Origin: Actinomadura rudentiformis
GTDB taxonomy: Bacteria; Actinomycetota; Actinomycetes; Streptosporangiales; Streptosporangiaceae
NCBI RefSeq assembly: GCF_008923185.1
Contig: NZ_WBMT01000013.1
Location: 124,001-188,000 of the forward strand
Length of the DNA stretch: 64,000 bases
Direction: 5' to 3'
Shown here piece by piece: positions 44,418-52,852 of the stretch. Within the stretch, counting starts at the first letter, position 1. Each line of letters starts with the position of its first letter. Made by a program: the position numbers and the translations under genes. The notes under the pieces are model-generated. The model saw only the letters and a program-made list of their open reading frames with translations, ran no database searches and was not told the DNA's origin.

Positions 44418-44803
44418 CTGCCCGTCGAAACGCGGTGCGGGAGGCTCTGGCCGGCTGCGACAACTTCCGCAGCGCCCAGGACATCTACGCCGACCTGCGC
44501 GCGGACGGCTCCAAAATCGGTCTCACCACCGTTTACCGGGCGCTGCAGGCGCTGAGCGACTCCGGTGAGGTCGACGTGCTCCGCACGGACGAGGGCGAGG
44601 CCGTCTACCGTGCCTGCCGCACCGAGGAACACCACCACCATCTGGTCTGCCGCGACTGCGGCCGCACGGTCGAGGTCGAGGGCCCGGCCGTGGAGAAGTG
44701 GGCCGACGCGATCGGCGCGGAGCACGGCTTCGTGGAGATCACCCACACCGTCGAGGTCTTCGGCACCTGCTCCGACTGTGCCGCCCCCGCCAAGACCGGC
44801 TGA
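44414..44803 (+). CDS. zur: Zinc-responsive Fur-family repressor Zur
   Basis: 129 aa. N-terminal winged helix FRSAQDIYADLRADGSKIGLTTVYRALQAL (recognition helix T-T-V-Y-R), then the metal-sensing half with HHHH (73-76), C79-x-x-C82 and C119-x-x-C122 for the structural zinc. Placement as the last gene of znuACB with a 4-nt overlap identifies it as Zur rather than Fur. It should bind the box at 41796-41810 with zinc and repress its own operon. Confidence 0.95.
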   Translation: MTARRNAVREALAGCDNFRSAQDIYADLRADGSKIGLTTVYRALQALSDSGEVDVLRTDEGEAVYRACRTEEHHHHLVCRDCGRTVEVEGPAVEKWADAIGAEHGFVEITHTVEVFGTCSDCAAPAKTG

Positions 44804-44853
44804 ACCGAGACCCGGGTGGCGCCAACCGACCGGTAATGCGGAAGGATCGGACC

Positions 44854-45279
44854 ATGGCTACGACACGTACCGCGAACGCGCATTGGGAAGGGCCGCTGAT
44901 GGGCGGCCAGGGCAAGGTCTCCTTGGACTCGTCCAACGTCGGCGAGTTCGAAGTCAGCTGGCCGTCGCGGGCCGAGGAGGCGAACGGCAAGACGAGCCCC
45001 GAGGAGCTCATCGCCGCGGCGCACTCCACCTGCTTTTCGATGGCGCTCTCCCACGGCCTCGCCGGGGCGGGCACCCCGCCGGAGAAGGTCGACACCAAGG
45101 CCGACGTGACCTTCCAGCCGGGCGAGGGCATCACCGGCATCCACCTGACGGTCCGCGCCAGCGTGCCGGGCCTCTCGGCCGCCGACTTCGAGAAGGCCGC
45201 GCAGAACGCCAAGGAGAACTGCCCGGTCAGCAAGGCCCTCACCGGCACCAAGATCACTTTGGACGCCGCTCTCGCCTGA
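44854..45279 (+). CDS. OsmC family peroxiredoxin
   Basis: 141 aa. Reduces organic hydroperoxides using two cysteines. Key segments: GKTSPEELIAAAHSTCFSMALSHGL with the peroxidatic Cys and AKENCPVSKALTG with the resolving Cys. OsmC rather than Ohr by the MATTRTANAHWEGPLMGGQG start. ATG at 44854 has GGAAGGA upstream; an in-frame ATG at 44836 is less likely. A strong terminator follows. Confidence 0.93.
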   Translation: MATTRTANAHWEGPLMGGQGKVSLDSSNVGEFEVSWPSRAEEANGKTSPEELIAAAHSTCFSMALSHGLAGAGTPPEKVDTKADVTFQPGEGITGIHLTVRASVPGLSAADFEKAAQNAKENCPVSKALTGTKITLDAALA

Positions 45280-45304
45280 CGGTTGTCAGAACGCCCCAGC
45301 AAAG

Positions 45305-45346
45305 AGACTCGCCCCGCGCCCGCCTAAGCGGGTGCGGGGCGAGTCT
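45305..45346. terminator. 19-bp hairpin between convergent osmC and the dioxygenase gene
   Basis: AGACTCGCCCCGCGCCCGC (45305-45323), loop CTAA, complementary arm 45328-45346 with one G-T pair. Bidirectional. Confidence 0.92.
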
Positions 45347-45348
45347 GC

Positions 45349-46146
45349 TCATTGCTGGTCGACTCGTCCAGCACGAGCCGCGTCGACCGCGATCGGCACG
45401 TCGCCTGCGATGGTGACGCTGTGCAGGCGGCGTGGGCGGTCGCCGAAGTCGTTGACCACGCGGTGCTGGGTGGCGCGGTTGTCCCAGATCGCCACGTCCC
45501 CCACGGCCCACCGCCAGCGGACGGTGTTCTCCAGCTGCGTCACGTACTCCTGGAAGAGCCGGATCAGCGCCTCGGAGTCGGCCCGCCGGCTGAGCCCCAC
45601 GACCGAGTGGGCGAACCCGCCGAGCAGGATCGCCCGTTCGCCGGTCTCGGGATGCACGCGGACGAGCGGATGCCTGGTCTCCAGCGTGCCGTGCGCTGCG
45701 GAGTGCAGGAACCACAGCCGGTCGGCCAGGTCGCGCAGCTCCACCGGAAGATCCTCGTACGCGGTGACGGTGTTGGCCCACACGGTGTCGCCGCCCTGCG
45801 CGGGAACCTCCAGGGCCCGCTGAACCGACGCGAGCGGCGGCCGGTCGAGGAACGTCGCGTCGCTGTGCCAGGCGTCGAGCGACGGGATGACCGTGTCGGG
45901 GTCGATGAGTTCGCCGAGCCGCCGCGCGAAGGCGGACTGGGAGCGGGCGTCCAGGTGGTGCTGGCCGCGGACGAAGAGGACCTTGTGCCGCAGGAGCGCG
46001 AGGCGGATCTCGTCGACGGTCTCCTCGGGGAGATCCCCGGAGAGCTCGACACCCGAGACGACCGCCCCGATCCGGCCGCTCACCGGACACAACTCCAGGA
46101 CGGACGGGCGAACGGGATCGAGGGTCTGCTGGGCGTTCGGGCTCAT
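45349..46146 (-). CDS. TauD/TfdA-family Fe(II)/2-oxoglutarate dioxygenase
   Basis: 265 aa, cytoplasmic. Iron ligands: H-x-D in AWHSDATFLD and the distal His in NRATQHRVVNDFG; the Arg in PRRLHSVTIAGD binds 2-oxoglutarate. N-terminal PVSGRIGAVVSGVELSGDLP is typical of taurine/alkylsulfonate dioxygenases, so a sulfonate or a similar small acid is a likely substrate, but no transporter is adjacent. ATG at 46146 is set by the promoter (leaderless). Confidence 0.92.
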   Translation of the reverse strand: MSPNAQQTLDPVRPSVLELCPVSGRIGAVVSGVELSGDLPEETVDEIRLALLRHKVLFVRGQHHLDARSQSAFARRLGELIDPDTVIPSLDAWHSDATFLDRPPLASVQRALEVPAQGGDTVWANTVTAYEDLPVELRDLADRLWFLHSAAHGTLETRHPLVRVHPETGERAILLGGFAHSVVGLSRRADSEALIRLFQEYVTQLENTVRWRWAVGDVAIWDNRATQHRVVNDFGDRPRRLHSVTIAGDVPIAVDAARAGRVDQQ

Positions 46147-46153
46147 GCCCACG

Positions 46154-46183
46154 AAGTTACGCAGCCCGGCACAGGAAAGTCAA
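46154..46183 (-). promoter_or_regulatory. Sigma-A-like promoter of the TauD-family gene
   Basis: On the minus strand -35 TTGACT (46183-46178), 18-nt spacer, -10 TAACTT (46159-46154), then 7 nt to the ATG at 46146. Predicts a leaderless mRNA. Confidence 0.75.
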
Positions 46184-46205
46184 CAAAGTCGGTAGGGAAT
46201 ATGGA

Positions 46206-47003
46206 CTACCGTGCGGCTGAGGGTTCGACCGGATTGGGGACGGCACCTCCGTAGCGGCGGTCACGGCTGGCGTAGAGCTCGCAGGCGTGCCAAAGATGCC
46301 GCCGGTCGAAGTCGGGCCACAGCGTGTCGAGGAAGACCATCTCCGCGTACGCCGACTGCCACAGCAGGAAGTTGGAGATCCGCTGCTCGCCCGACGAACG
46401 CAGGAAGAGGTCGACGTCGGGGATCCCCGGCTCGTCGAGGTAACGCGCGAAGACCTTCTCCGTGATCTTGTCGGGGTTGAGCCTGCCGGCCTTGACGTCG
46501 CGCGCGATGGCCGCGGCGGCGTCGGCGATCTCGGCCCGGCCGCCGTAGTTGACGCAGAACTGCAAGGTGAGGACGTCGTTGTGGCGCGTCATCTCCTCCG
46601 CGTCCTCAAGCTCCTTGATGACGCTGCGCCACAGCTTCGGCCGCCGGCCCGCCCAGCGGACCCGCACGCCCATCGAGTGCAGCTGGTCGCGGCGGCGCCG
46701 GATCACATCCCGGTTGAAGCCCATGAGGAACCGCACCTCGTCGGGCGAGCGCTTCCAGTTCTCGGTGGAGAAGGCGTAGGCCGACAGGTTGGGGATGCCC
46801 AGCTCGATCGCACCCATGATCACGTCGAAGAGGGAGTCCTCCCCCATCTTGTGCCCCTCGGTGCGCGGCAGCCCGCGTTCCTTGGCCCAGCGCCCGTTGC
46901 CGTCCATGACGATGGCGACGTGCCGGGGCACCAGGTCGGCCGGGATCGCGGGCGGGCGGGCGCCGCCGGAGTGCGGGTACGGCGGCTGAACGGCCCTCTT
47001 CAA
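46206..47003 (-). CDS. uppS: Isoprenyl (undecaprenyl/decaprenyl) diphosphate synthase
   Basis: 265 aa cis-prenyltransferase. Makes the long polyprenyl diphosphate lipid carrier for cell-wall synthesis. Catalytic region HVAIVMDGNGRWAKERGLPR, then GHKMGEDSLFDVI, LSAYAFSTENWKRSPDEV, NYGGRAEIADA and the substrate-binding LFLRSSGEQRISNFLLWQSAYAEMVF. The start is TTG 47003, which overlaps the recO stop (TTGA) and has AAGGAG upstream. The recO-uppS pair is a conserved actinobacterial order. Confidence 0.95.
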   Translation of the reverse strand: MKRAVQPPYPHSGGARPPAIPADLVPRHVAIVMDGNGRWAKERGLPRTEGHKMGEDSLFDVIMGAIELGIPNLSAYAFSTENWKRSPDEVRFLMGFNRDVIRRRRDQLHSMGVRVRWAGRRPKLWRSVIKELEDAEEMTRHNDVLTLQFCVNYGGRAEIADAAAAIARDVKAGRLNPDKITEKVFARYLDEPGIPDVDLFLRSSGEQRISNFLLWQSAYAEMVFLDTLWPDFDRRHLWHACELYASRDRRYGGAVPNPVEPSAAR

Positions 47004-47764
47004 GCTCTCTCCTTGCTCAAACTCGTTCCCTCGCCGGATCGCTCCACATGCCGGAGCGACCGGATGCCGTGCTCCAGGTGCCACTGCAGGTAGGCCGCCA
47101 CGAGGCCGCTGCACTCTACCCGGTGGCGAGACTCGCTCCCGTCGGCGTACTCCCAGTCGCCGCGCAGCAGGGCCAGCATCAGCCCGAACGTCGGCGGCGC
47201 CGGGGTCGCGGCCCCCGGCTGGCGGCACCGGGCGCAGACCGCCCCGCCCGCCGCGATCGCAAAGCCGCGCAGCTGCCCGCGATCGCCGCAGCGGCTGCAC
47301 TCGTCGAGCGCGGGCGCCCAGCCCGCCACCGACAACGACCGCAGCAGGAACGCGTCGAGCACCAGCCGGGGGTCGTGATCGCGCTCGACCAGCGTGCGCA
47401 GCGCGCCCACCAGCAGCAGGAACTGCCGCAGTGCGGGCTCCCGCTCCTCGGCGGTGAGCTTCTCGGCGGTCTCCAGCATCGCCGTGCCCGCCGTGTAGCG
47501 GGGATAGTCGGCGACCAGCTGCTCGCCGTAGGGGCGCAGGGTCTCGGCCTGGGTGATCAGGTCGAGCGAACGCCGCTCGTACAACTGCAGATCCACATGG
47601 GTGAACGGCTCCAGCCGTGCCCCGAACCGCGACTTGGTCTTGCGGACGCCCTTGGCGGCTGCGCGGATGCGGCCCGTGCGCCGAGTCAGGACCGTCACGA
47701 TGCGGTCGGCCTCGCCCAGCTTCTGGGTACGCAGCACGATGCCTTCGTCACGGTAGAGCGTCAC
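47000..47764 (-). CDS. recO: DNA repair protein RecO
   Basis: 254 aa. Loads RecA together with RecF/RecR and anneals ssDNA. N-terminal OB fold LYRDEGIVLRTQKLGEADRI and TGRIRAAAKGVRKTKSRFGARLEPFTHVDLQL, central helical part, and a zinc finger CSRCGDRG...CARCRQPG. GTG at 47764 fits the RecO N-terminus; GGGAG lies upstream. Upstream in-frame codons would add an unrelated tail. Confidence 0.95.
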   Translation of the reverse strand: MTLYRDEGIVLRTQKLGEADRIVTVLTRRTGRIRAAAKGVRKTKSRFGARLEPFTHVDLQLYERRSLDLITQAETLRPYGEQLVADYPRYTAGTAMLETAEKLTAEEREPALRQFLLLVGALRTLVERDHDPRLVLDAFLLRSLSVAGWAPALDECSRCGDRGQLRGFAIAAGGAVCARCRQPGAATPAPPTFGLMLALLRGDWEYADGSESRHRVECSGLVAAYLQWHLEHGIRSLRHVERSGEGTSLSKERA

Positions 47765-47883
47765 CCGCCCATTCTCCCGTACTCCGGGACACGGGCCGTC
47801 CATCACCGTCCGTGACCGCATCCGGTCGCACTGGAGCCGCGAAAGCTGTGGCCTGAATCACAACCACCTGGCAGCGTTGTTCC

Positions 47884-48912
47884 ATGAGATGCACCATCGT
47901 CCCTCCGCACATGCTGGAGCGGGTCGTCCACGACGCCGAAGATCCGGCCCTCCGTGACATCGCGCGGCGTACCCTCGCGCTGAGCGCGGCCCTGCGCACC
48001 GAACGCCGCACGCTGCCGGTCGAGCCGCCCTCGCCCACCGAGGACTTCGTCCCGAACCGGACCATCGCCGACGCGCAGAACCAAGAGGTCCTGCCCGGCG
48101 AGACGGTGCGCGGCGAGGGCGCGCCCGCCACGGGCGACACGATCGTGGACCAGGCGTACGACTGGCTCGGAGTCACCTTCGACTTCTTCGAGGCCGCCTA
48201 CCGGCGCAACTCGATCGACGCCGCGGGGCTGCCGATGATCTCAACGGTGCACTACGGTCGCGACTACGACAACGCCTTCTGGAACGGCGATCAGATGGTC
48301 TACGGCGACGGCGACGGGGTGCTGTTCAACGCGTTCACCGGGCCCCTCGACGTCACCGGGCACGAGCTGGTGCACGGCATCACGCAGTACACCGCCAACC
48401 TGGAGTACTACAGCCAGTCCGGCGCCCTCAACGAGTCGGTCTCCGACGTCTTCGGGGCACTCATCAAGCAGTGGCATCTCGGGCACACCGCCGACCAGGC
48501 CGACTGGCTCATCGGCGAGGGCCTGCTCGCCGAGGGCGTCAACGGCAAGGCGCTGCGGTCGATGAAGGAGCCCGGCACCGCCTACGACGACCCCCGGCTC
48601 GGCAAGGACCCGCAGCCCGGGCACATGGACGACTACGTCGACACCTACCGCGACAACGGAGGCGTCCACATCAACTCGGGGATCCCCAACCGCGCGTTCT
48701 ACCTGGCGTCCGTCGCGATCGGCGGCAACGCCTGGGAGAAGGCCGGCCGCGTCTGGTACGACACGCTCACCGGCGGCACGATCAAGACGGACGAGGACTT
48801 CGCCGGCTTCGCCGCCGCGACGATCGCCGTCGCGACCGGGCTGTACGGAGCCGACGCGGCCGAGACCCGCGCGGTACAACAGGCGTGGGCGGGGGTAGGC
48901 GTCCAGGCGTGA
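47884..48912 (+). CDS. Protealysin-like M4 metallopeptidase without signal peptide
   Basis: 342 aa thermolysin-family zinc protease. The N-terminus MRCTIVPPHMLERV carries the short PPL-type propeptide motif of protealysins instead of a long FTP propeptide and has no signal peptide. Zinc motif HELVHG (160-165) with the third ligand in ALNESVSDVFG (E184), and the catalytic His region NGGVHINSGIPNRAFY. Followed 21 nt later by an emfourin gene, its proteinaceous inhibitor. Protealysin-like proteases may act inside the cell or leave without a classical signal. Divergent from recO. Confidence 0.94.
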   Translation: MRCTIVPPHMLERVVHDAEDPALRDIARRTLALSAALRTERRTLPVEPPSPTEDFVPNRTIADAQNQEVLPGETVRGEGAPATGDTIVDQAYDWLGVTFDFFEAAYRRNSIDAAGLPMISTVHYGRDYDNAFWNGDQMVYGDGDGVLFNAFTGPLDVTGHELVHGITQYTANLEYYSQSGALNESVSDVFGALIKQWHLGHTADQADWLIGEGLLAEGVNGKALRSMKEPGTAYDDPRLGKDPQPGHMDDYVDTYRDNGGVHINSGIPNRAFYLASVAIGGNAWEKAGRVWYDTLTGGTIKTDEDFAGFAAATIAVATGLYGADAAETRAVQQAWAGVGVQA

Positions 48913-48933
48913 CGAACGACCCGAGGTGACAGC

Positions 48934-49188
48934 GTGAGGGTGAAAGTGATCCGCAGCGGTGGTTTCGCGGGCATCGAGAAGCGTGGCGAGTCCGACACCG
49001 CGAGCGATCCGCTGCTGCGCCGGCTGGTGGACCGCGTCGACCTGGGCGCCGTTCCGCCGCCCGGCCGCATCCCCGACCAGTTCCTGTACGACATCGACAT
49101 CGACGGTGACACCGCCACCGTCGGGGAGGCGCAGCTGAACGGCCCGCTCCGCGAGCTGGTCCACCACGTCCTGGGCCGCCCGACCTGA
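48934..49188 (+). CDS. Emfourin-like inhibitor of the adjacent M4 protease
   Basis: 84 aa. Emfourin-family features: RVKVIRSGGFAGIEKRGE near the start, a basic/acidic middle, and DQFLYDIDIDGDTATVGEAQL at the end. In Serratia the protealysin operon encodes emfourin, which inhibits the protease at low concentration. GTG at 48934 has GAGGTG upstream and follows the protease stop by 21 nt; the two are co-transcribed. The protein is shorter than the Serratia inhibitor. Confidence 0.87.
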   Translation: MRVKVIRSGGFAGIEKRGESDTASDPLLRRLVDRVDLGAVPPPGRIPDQFLYDIDIDGDTATVGEAQLNGPLRELVHHVLGRPT

Positions 49189-49213
49189 GCGGCCCGGCGC
49201 AAGAACGAGCGGA

Positions 49214-49242
49214 CCCCTGCCGTGAGGTCATCACGGCAGGGG
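49214..49242. terminator. 12-bp hairpin after the protease/emfourin operon
   Basis: CCCCTGCCGTGA (49214-49225), loop GGTCA, TCACGGCAGGGG (49231-49242). Lies between convergent emfourin and leuA genes. Confidence 0.88.
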
Positions 49243-49325
49243 CCGCACCAACGATCACACGCATGGTTCGCACACCGTTGTGACCGGGCTTGTGTTCCAG
49301 GGCCTTTGGTCGGCCCAGGAAGGTA

Positions 49326-51035
49326 TTAGGAGCTGGCGCCCGCCACGCGGTTGACGGCGGAGAGCATCGCCTTGAGGGAGGCGGTGACGATGTTGCCGTC
49401 GATGCCGACGCCCCACACGGTCGTGCCGTTCACGTCGCACTCGACGTAGGCGGCCGCGCGGGCGTCGCCGCCGGCGCTCAGTGCGTGCTCGCTGTAGTCG
49501 AGCACCCGGACGTTGATCCCGACGCCGGCGAGGGCCTCCTCGAACGCCGAGACCGGGCCGTTGCCGACGCCCTGGATCTCGCGGATCTCGCCGTCGATCC
49601 GGATGTCGCAGTTGAGCAGGTCCTTCTCGTCCACCCGGGACGTCGCGCGGTGCGCGAGCAGGCCCACCCGGGGCCCGCTGACCAGGAACTCCTTCTCGAA
49701 GATGTCCCACATGAGCTCGGCCGAGACCTCGCCGCCCTCGTCGTCGGTGTGCTGCTGCACCACCCGCGAGAACTCGATCTGCAGCCGCCGCGGCAGCTCC
49801 AGCGCGTGCTCGGTCTTCATGATGTACGCGACGCCGCCCTTGCCGGACTGGCTGTTGACCCGGATCACGGCCTCGTACGAGCGGCCGACGTCCTTGGGGT
49901 CGATGGGCAGGTACGGAACGGCCCAGGTGAAGTCGTCCACCGGCACGCCCGCCGCGTCGGCGTCGCGCTTGAGGTGGTCGAAGCCCTTGTTGATGGCGTC
50001 CTGGTGCGAGCCCGAGAACGCGGTGTAGACCAGGTCGCCGCCGTACGGGTGCCGCTCGTGGACGGGCAGCTGGTTGCAGTACTCGACCGTCCGGCGGATC
50101 TCGTCGATGTCGGAGAAGTCGATCTGCGGGTCGACGCCCTGGGTGAACAGGTTCAGTCCCAGCGTCACCAGGCACACGTTGCCGGTGCGCTCGCCGTTGC
50201 CGAACAGGCACCCCTCGATGCGGTCGGCCCCGGCCATGTAGCCCAGCTCGGCCGCCGCGACCGCCGTTCCCCGGTCGTTGTGCGGGTGCAGCGACAGGAT
50301 GACCGAGTCGCGGTAGGCCAGATTGCGGTTCATCCACTCGATCTGGTCGGCGTAGACGTTGGGCGTGGCCATCTCGACCGTCGCGGGCAGGTTGACGATC
50401 GTCTTCCGCTCCGGCGTGGGCTGCCACACGTCGTTGACGGCGTTGCAGATCTCGACCGCGTACTCCAGCTCGGTGCCGGTGAAGGACTCCGGCGAGTACT
50501 GGAAGAAGATCTGGGTCTCGCCCATGTCGTCGGCGAGCTTCTTGCACAGCTTGGCGCCCTCGACCGCGATGGCGGTGATGCCGTCCTTGTCCTGCCCGAA
50601 CACCACCCGCCGCTGCAGCGTGCTGGTGGAGTTGTAGAGGTGGACGATGGCCTGCTCGGCGCCCCGTACGGCCTCGAAGGTCCGCTCGATCAGCTCGGGC
50701 CGCGCCTGCGTCAGCACCTGGATCACCACGTCCTCGGGGATCCGGTCCTCGTCGATGATCTGCCGTACGAAGTCGAAGTCGGTCTGGCTGGCCGCCGGGA
50801 ACCCGACCTCGATCTCCTTGTAGCCCATCCGTACCAGCAGCTCGAACATCTGGAGCTTGCGGTGCGAGTCCATCGGGTCGATGAGGGCCTGGTTGCCGTC
50901 GCGCAGGTCGACCGCGCACCATCGCGGCGCCTCGGTGATCACCTTGTCCGGCCAGGTCCGGTCCGTGAGCTTGATCGCCTCGAAGGGCCGATAACGCTCG
51001 AACGGCATGCCGGAAGGCTGTTGTTGCGGATACAC
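49326..51035 (-). CDS. leuA: 2-isopropylmalate synthase
   Basis: 569 aa. First committed step of leucine synthesis: condenses acetyl-CoA with 2-oxoisovalerate. HMGL-like TIM barrel with WCAVDLRDGNQALIDPMD, metal ligands in SLHPHNDRGTAVAAAELG, GNGERTGNVCLVTLGLNLF, plus the C-terminal regulatory domain (AGVGINVRVLDYSEHALSAGGDA) that binds leucine. GTG at 51035 (M-YPQQQPSGMPFERY) is favoured; ATG 51008 is possible. Transcription is under a leucine attenuator with a leader peptide upstream. Confidence 0.96.
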   Translation of the reverse strand: MYPQQQPSGMPFERYRPFEAIKLTDRTWPDKVITEAPRWCAVDLRDGNQALIDPMDSHRKLQMFELLVRMGYKEIEVGFPAASQTDFDFVRQIIDEDRIPEDVVIQVLTQARPELIERTFEAVRGAEQAIVHLYNSTSTLQRRVVFGQDKDGITAIAVEGAKLCKKLADDMGETQIFFQYSPESFTGTELEYAVEICNAVNDVWQPTPERKTIVNLPATVEMATPNVYADQIEWMNRNLAYRDSVILSLHPHNDRGTAVAAAELGYMAGADRIEGCLFGNGERTGNVCLVTLGLNLFTQGVDPQIDFSDIDEIRRTVEYCNQLPVHERHPYGGDLVYTAFSGSHQDAINKGFDHLKRDADAAGVPVDDFTWAVPYLPIDPKDVGRSYEAVIRVNSQSGKGGVAYIMKTEHALELPRRLQIEFSRVVQQHTDDEGGEVSAELMWDIFEKEFLVSGPRVGLLAHRATSRVDEKDLLNCDIRIDGEIREIQGVGNGPVSAFEEALAGVGINVRVLDYSEHALSAGGDARAAAYVECDVNGTTVWGVGIDGNIVTASLKAMLSAVNRVAGASS

Positions 51036-51087
51036 GTGTGAGTTCCCTCTGCTCGGATTCCTGCGGCCGACCGTCCACGCCAAAGTC

Positions 51088-51129
51088 CCGCAGCGAGGGA
51101 GCCGACCTGGTTACAGGCCCCCGCTGCGG
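51088..51129 (-). promoter_or_regulatory. leuA attenuator hairpin
   Basis: CCGCAGCG (51088-51095) pairs with CGCTGCGG (51122-51129); GGG/CCC continues after one mismatch. The leader peptide stop codon lies in the loop. A competing pairing of GCGGCCG blocks (51126-51132 with 51063-51069) could act as antiterminator. The T-tract is only TTT. Confidence 0.65.
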
Positions 51130-51209
51130 CCGCTAAGGAGGAGCAGCTCACGCAACACGCTGGCAAAGCTAACAGATCCCATCCGCGTTACGGAAACACC
51201 GTCCGCCAT
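51111..51209 (-). CDS. leuA leader peptide (Leu-rich, 32 aa)
   Basis: An ATG at 51209 opens a 32-codon frame ending TAA at 51111. The peptide contains SVLRELLLLSGRSGGL, with four consecutive Leu codons just before the GC-rich stems. Ribosome stalling on these codons when Leu-tRNA is scarce would change the downstream fold and allow leuA transcription. It is too short for an ordinary gene call but has the right position, orientation and composition. Leucine leader peptides before leuA are described for actinobacteria. Confidence 0.85.
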   Translation of the reverse strand: MADGVSVTRMGSVSFASVLRELLLLSGRSGGL

Positions 51210-51324
51210 ATGAGACGCAGTAACAAATCCCCCTATTCAGCACCTCAACGCCACGAACGCCCCCACTCATTCCCGAGCCGGGGCGTTCAAAGTGCCTGGT
51301 CAGAGCCAGTGGGCGGGCGCAGAG

Positions 51325-52122
51325 TCAGCGGACGAGCACGGAAAGGCAGGTGACGCAGCCCTCCAGGGCCTCGAACTCGCCGATGTCGACGGCGGTGACG
51401 CGCAGGCCGTCCGCGGCGAGCCGTTCGGCGGTACGCGGTGCGGAGGCCGACAGCAGCACATGGTCCGGGCCCAGCACGACCACGTGCGCCCCGGCGGGCT
51501 CCGGCGCGACCCGCACGCTCGGCAGGACCGAGGTGTCCAGCATCTCGGGCACCCCGATCAGGGTGCCGTCGGGCAGCGCGGTCATCGCGGACTTCAGGTG
51601 CAGGCACCCGTCGATGTCGACCGGCACCACGCGCCGCCCGCCGAGGAGGTGGGCGAGCTGGCAGATGCCCTCCTCGTTCGTCCGGGTACCGCGGCCCACG
51701 TAGACGGTGTCGCCGGCCTGCAGCACGTCCCCGCCGTCGAGGGTGCCGGGCTCCTTGATGCGCTCGATCCGGAGGCCGAGGTCGCGGGCCGCCTGCTCGG
51801 CCGCCGCCGCCTCGCCACGGCGTTCGGGGGCTCCCGAACGGCCCACGACCGCGAGATCCCCGCACACCACGAGGGCGTCCTCGACGAACACCGCGTCGGG
51901 GTGGTCGTCGTCCGGCGCCACCGTGCGGACCTGCCAGCCCGCCGCCCGCAGCGCCGAGACGTACGCGGCGTGCTGCCGCGCGGCGAGCGCGACGTCCACC
52001 GGACGCCGTTCCATGTGCGTGAGGAGTCCCTCGGCGAGCCGCGGGCCGGGGGCCCGTACCAGGGCGACGCCCGCCGGCGAGCCGGGGTGCGGCTGCGCGA
52101 ACGACCCCGGCAGCGAGGTCAC
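51325..52122 (-). CDS. ddaH: Dimethylarginine dimethylaminohydrolase-like guanidino hydrolase
   Basis: 265 aa pentein-fold enzyme. Converts methylated arginine (or arginine/citrulline-type substrates) to citrulline and an amine. Landmarks: PDAVFVEDALVVCGDLAVV, LDGGDVLQAGDTVYVGRGTRTNEEG, catalytic His in GCLHLKSAMT and the nucleophilic Cys in EGCVTCLSVL. GTG at 52122 overlaps the stop of the TerB-like gene (GTGA), so the two are coupled. DDAH activity versus arginine deiminase is not proven. Confidence 0.9.
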   Translation of the reverse strand: MTSLPGSFAQPHPGSPAGVALVRAPGPRLAEGLLTHMERRPVDVALAARQHAAYVSALRAAGWQVRTVAPDDDHPDAVFVEDALVVCGDLAVVGRSGAPERRGEAAAAEQAARDLGLRIERIKEPGTLDGGDVLQAGDTVYVGRGTRTNEEGICQLAHLLGGRRVVPVDIDGCLHLKSAMTALPDGTLIGVPEMLDTSVLPSVRVAPEPAGAHVVVLGPDHVLLSASAPRTAERLAADGLRVTAVDIGEFEALEGCVTCLSVLVR

Positions 52123-52730
52123 CGGGCCGCGCCCTCGGTCGTCACGATGACCCCGAGCGCATGCGCGCGGGACATGCCCAGCAACTGCGCGACGCGGTGC
52201 AGGGTCTGGCGCTCGTTCTCGGTGAGCGGTCCGTCGGCCAAGCCGACCCGGACGGCCTGTGACAAGAACCACTCCTTGGCCTCGACCGCGAGCTGGCCCC
52301 CTGCCTGGGCGACTTCCTCCTCCAGGAACTCCACTCGGAGCTGAAGGTCCGCGGTCACGTCGTCCGGGCCGTAGCGCGTCTCGCCGTAACCCCGGACGAC
52401 CTCGACGACGCGGCCGCGCGCCGCCTCGTCGGAGGGGTCACCGGCCTGCAGCACCAGGGTGGCTGCGGCGCGCATGCCGGCGGGCAGCGCGGCGGCCATC
52501 TGCTGGGCGGTGGGGGCGCGCAGCGCCGACACGCTGTAGCGGGTACGGCAGGTCCGGCATTCGACGACTTCACCGATCCGGTTGAGCGGGATCACCGGCA
52601 GGAAGAACAACGTGAACCACCGTCGCCCGGCCCGCCGCCGGTACGCCCGGTCACCGCCGCACTGCGGGCAGTGGAACGATCCCTCACTAACCGTACGGAA
52701 GAACACCGACAGGCCGAAAATTAGCAACAC
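52119..52730 (-). CDS. TerB-like protein with N-terminal zinc ribbon
   Basis: 203 aa. A short hydrophobic start (LLIFGLSVFF), zinc ribbon CPQC...CRTC (about residues 21-60), a hydrophobic WFTLFFLPVIPL between the pairs, then a helical TerB-like region (AKEWFLSQAVRVGLADGPLTENERQTLHRVAQLLGM). This zinc-ribbon plus TerB layout is common in actinobacteria and unassigned. GTG at 52730 has GGGAGGAG upstream. Coupled to the DDAH-like gene. Confidence 0.78.
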   Translation of the reverse strand: MLLIFGLSVFFRTVSEGSFHCPQCGGDRAYRRRAGRRWFTLFFLPVIPLNRIGEVVECRTCRTRYSVSALRAPTAQQMAAALPAGMRAAATLVLQAGDPSDEAARGRVVEVVRGYGETRYGPDDVTADLQLRVEFLEEEVAQAGGQLAVEAKEWFLSQAVRVGLADGPLTENERQTLHRVAQLLGMSRAHALGVIVTTEGAAR

Positions 52731-52852
52731 CGGGGCTCTCCTCCCATTACGGACTCCTCCAAAGTACCGATCCGCGGGCCGTGACGCGGCCGACCCGCCG
52801 AGTTCCCCGCGACGCTAAAGATCACGGTCGCCGTGACCCTTACTCTGGGTCC

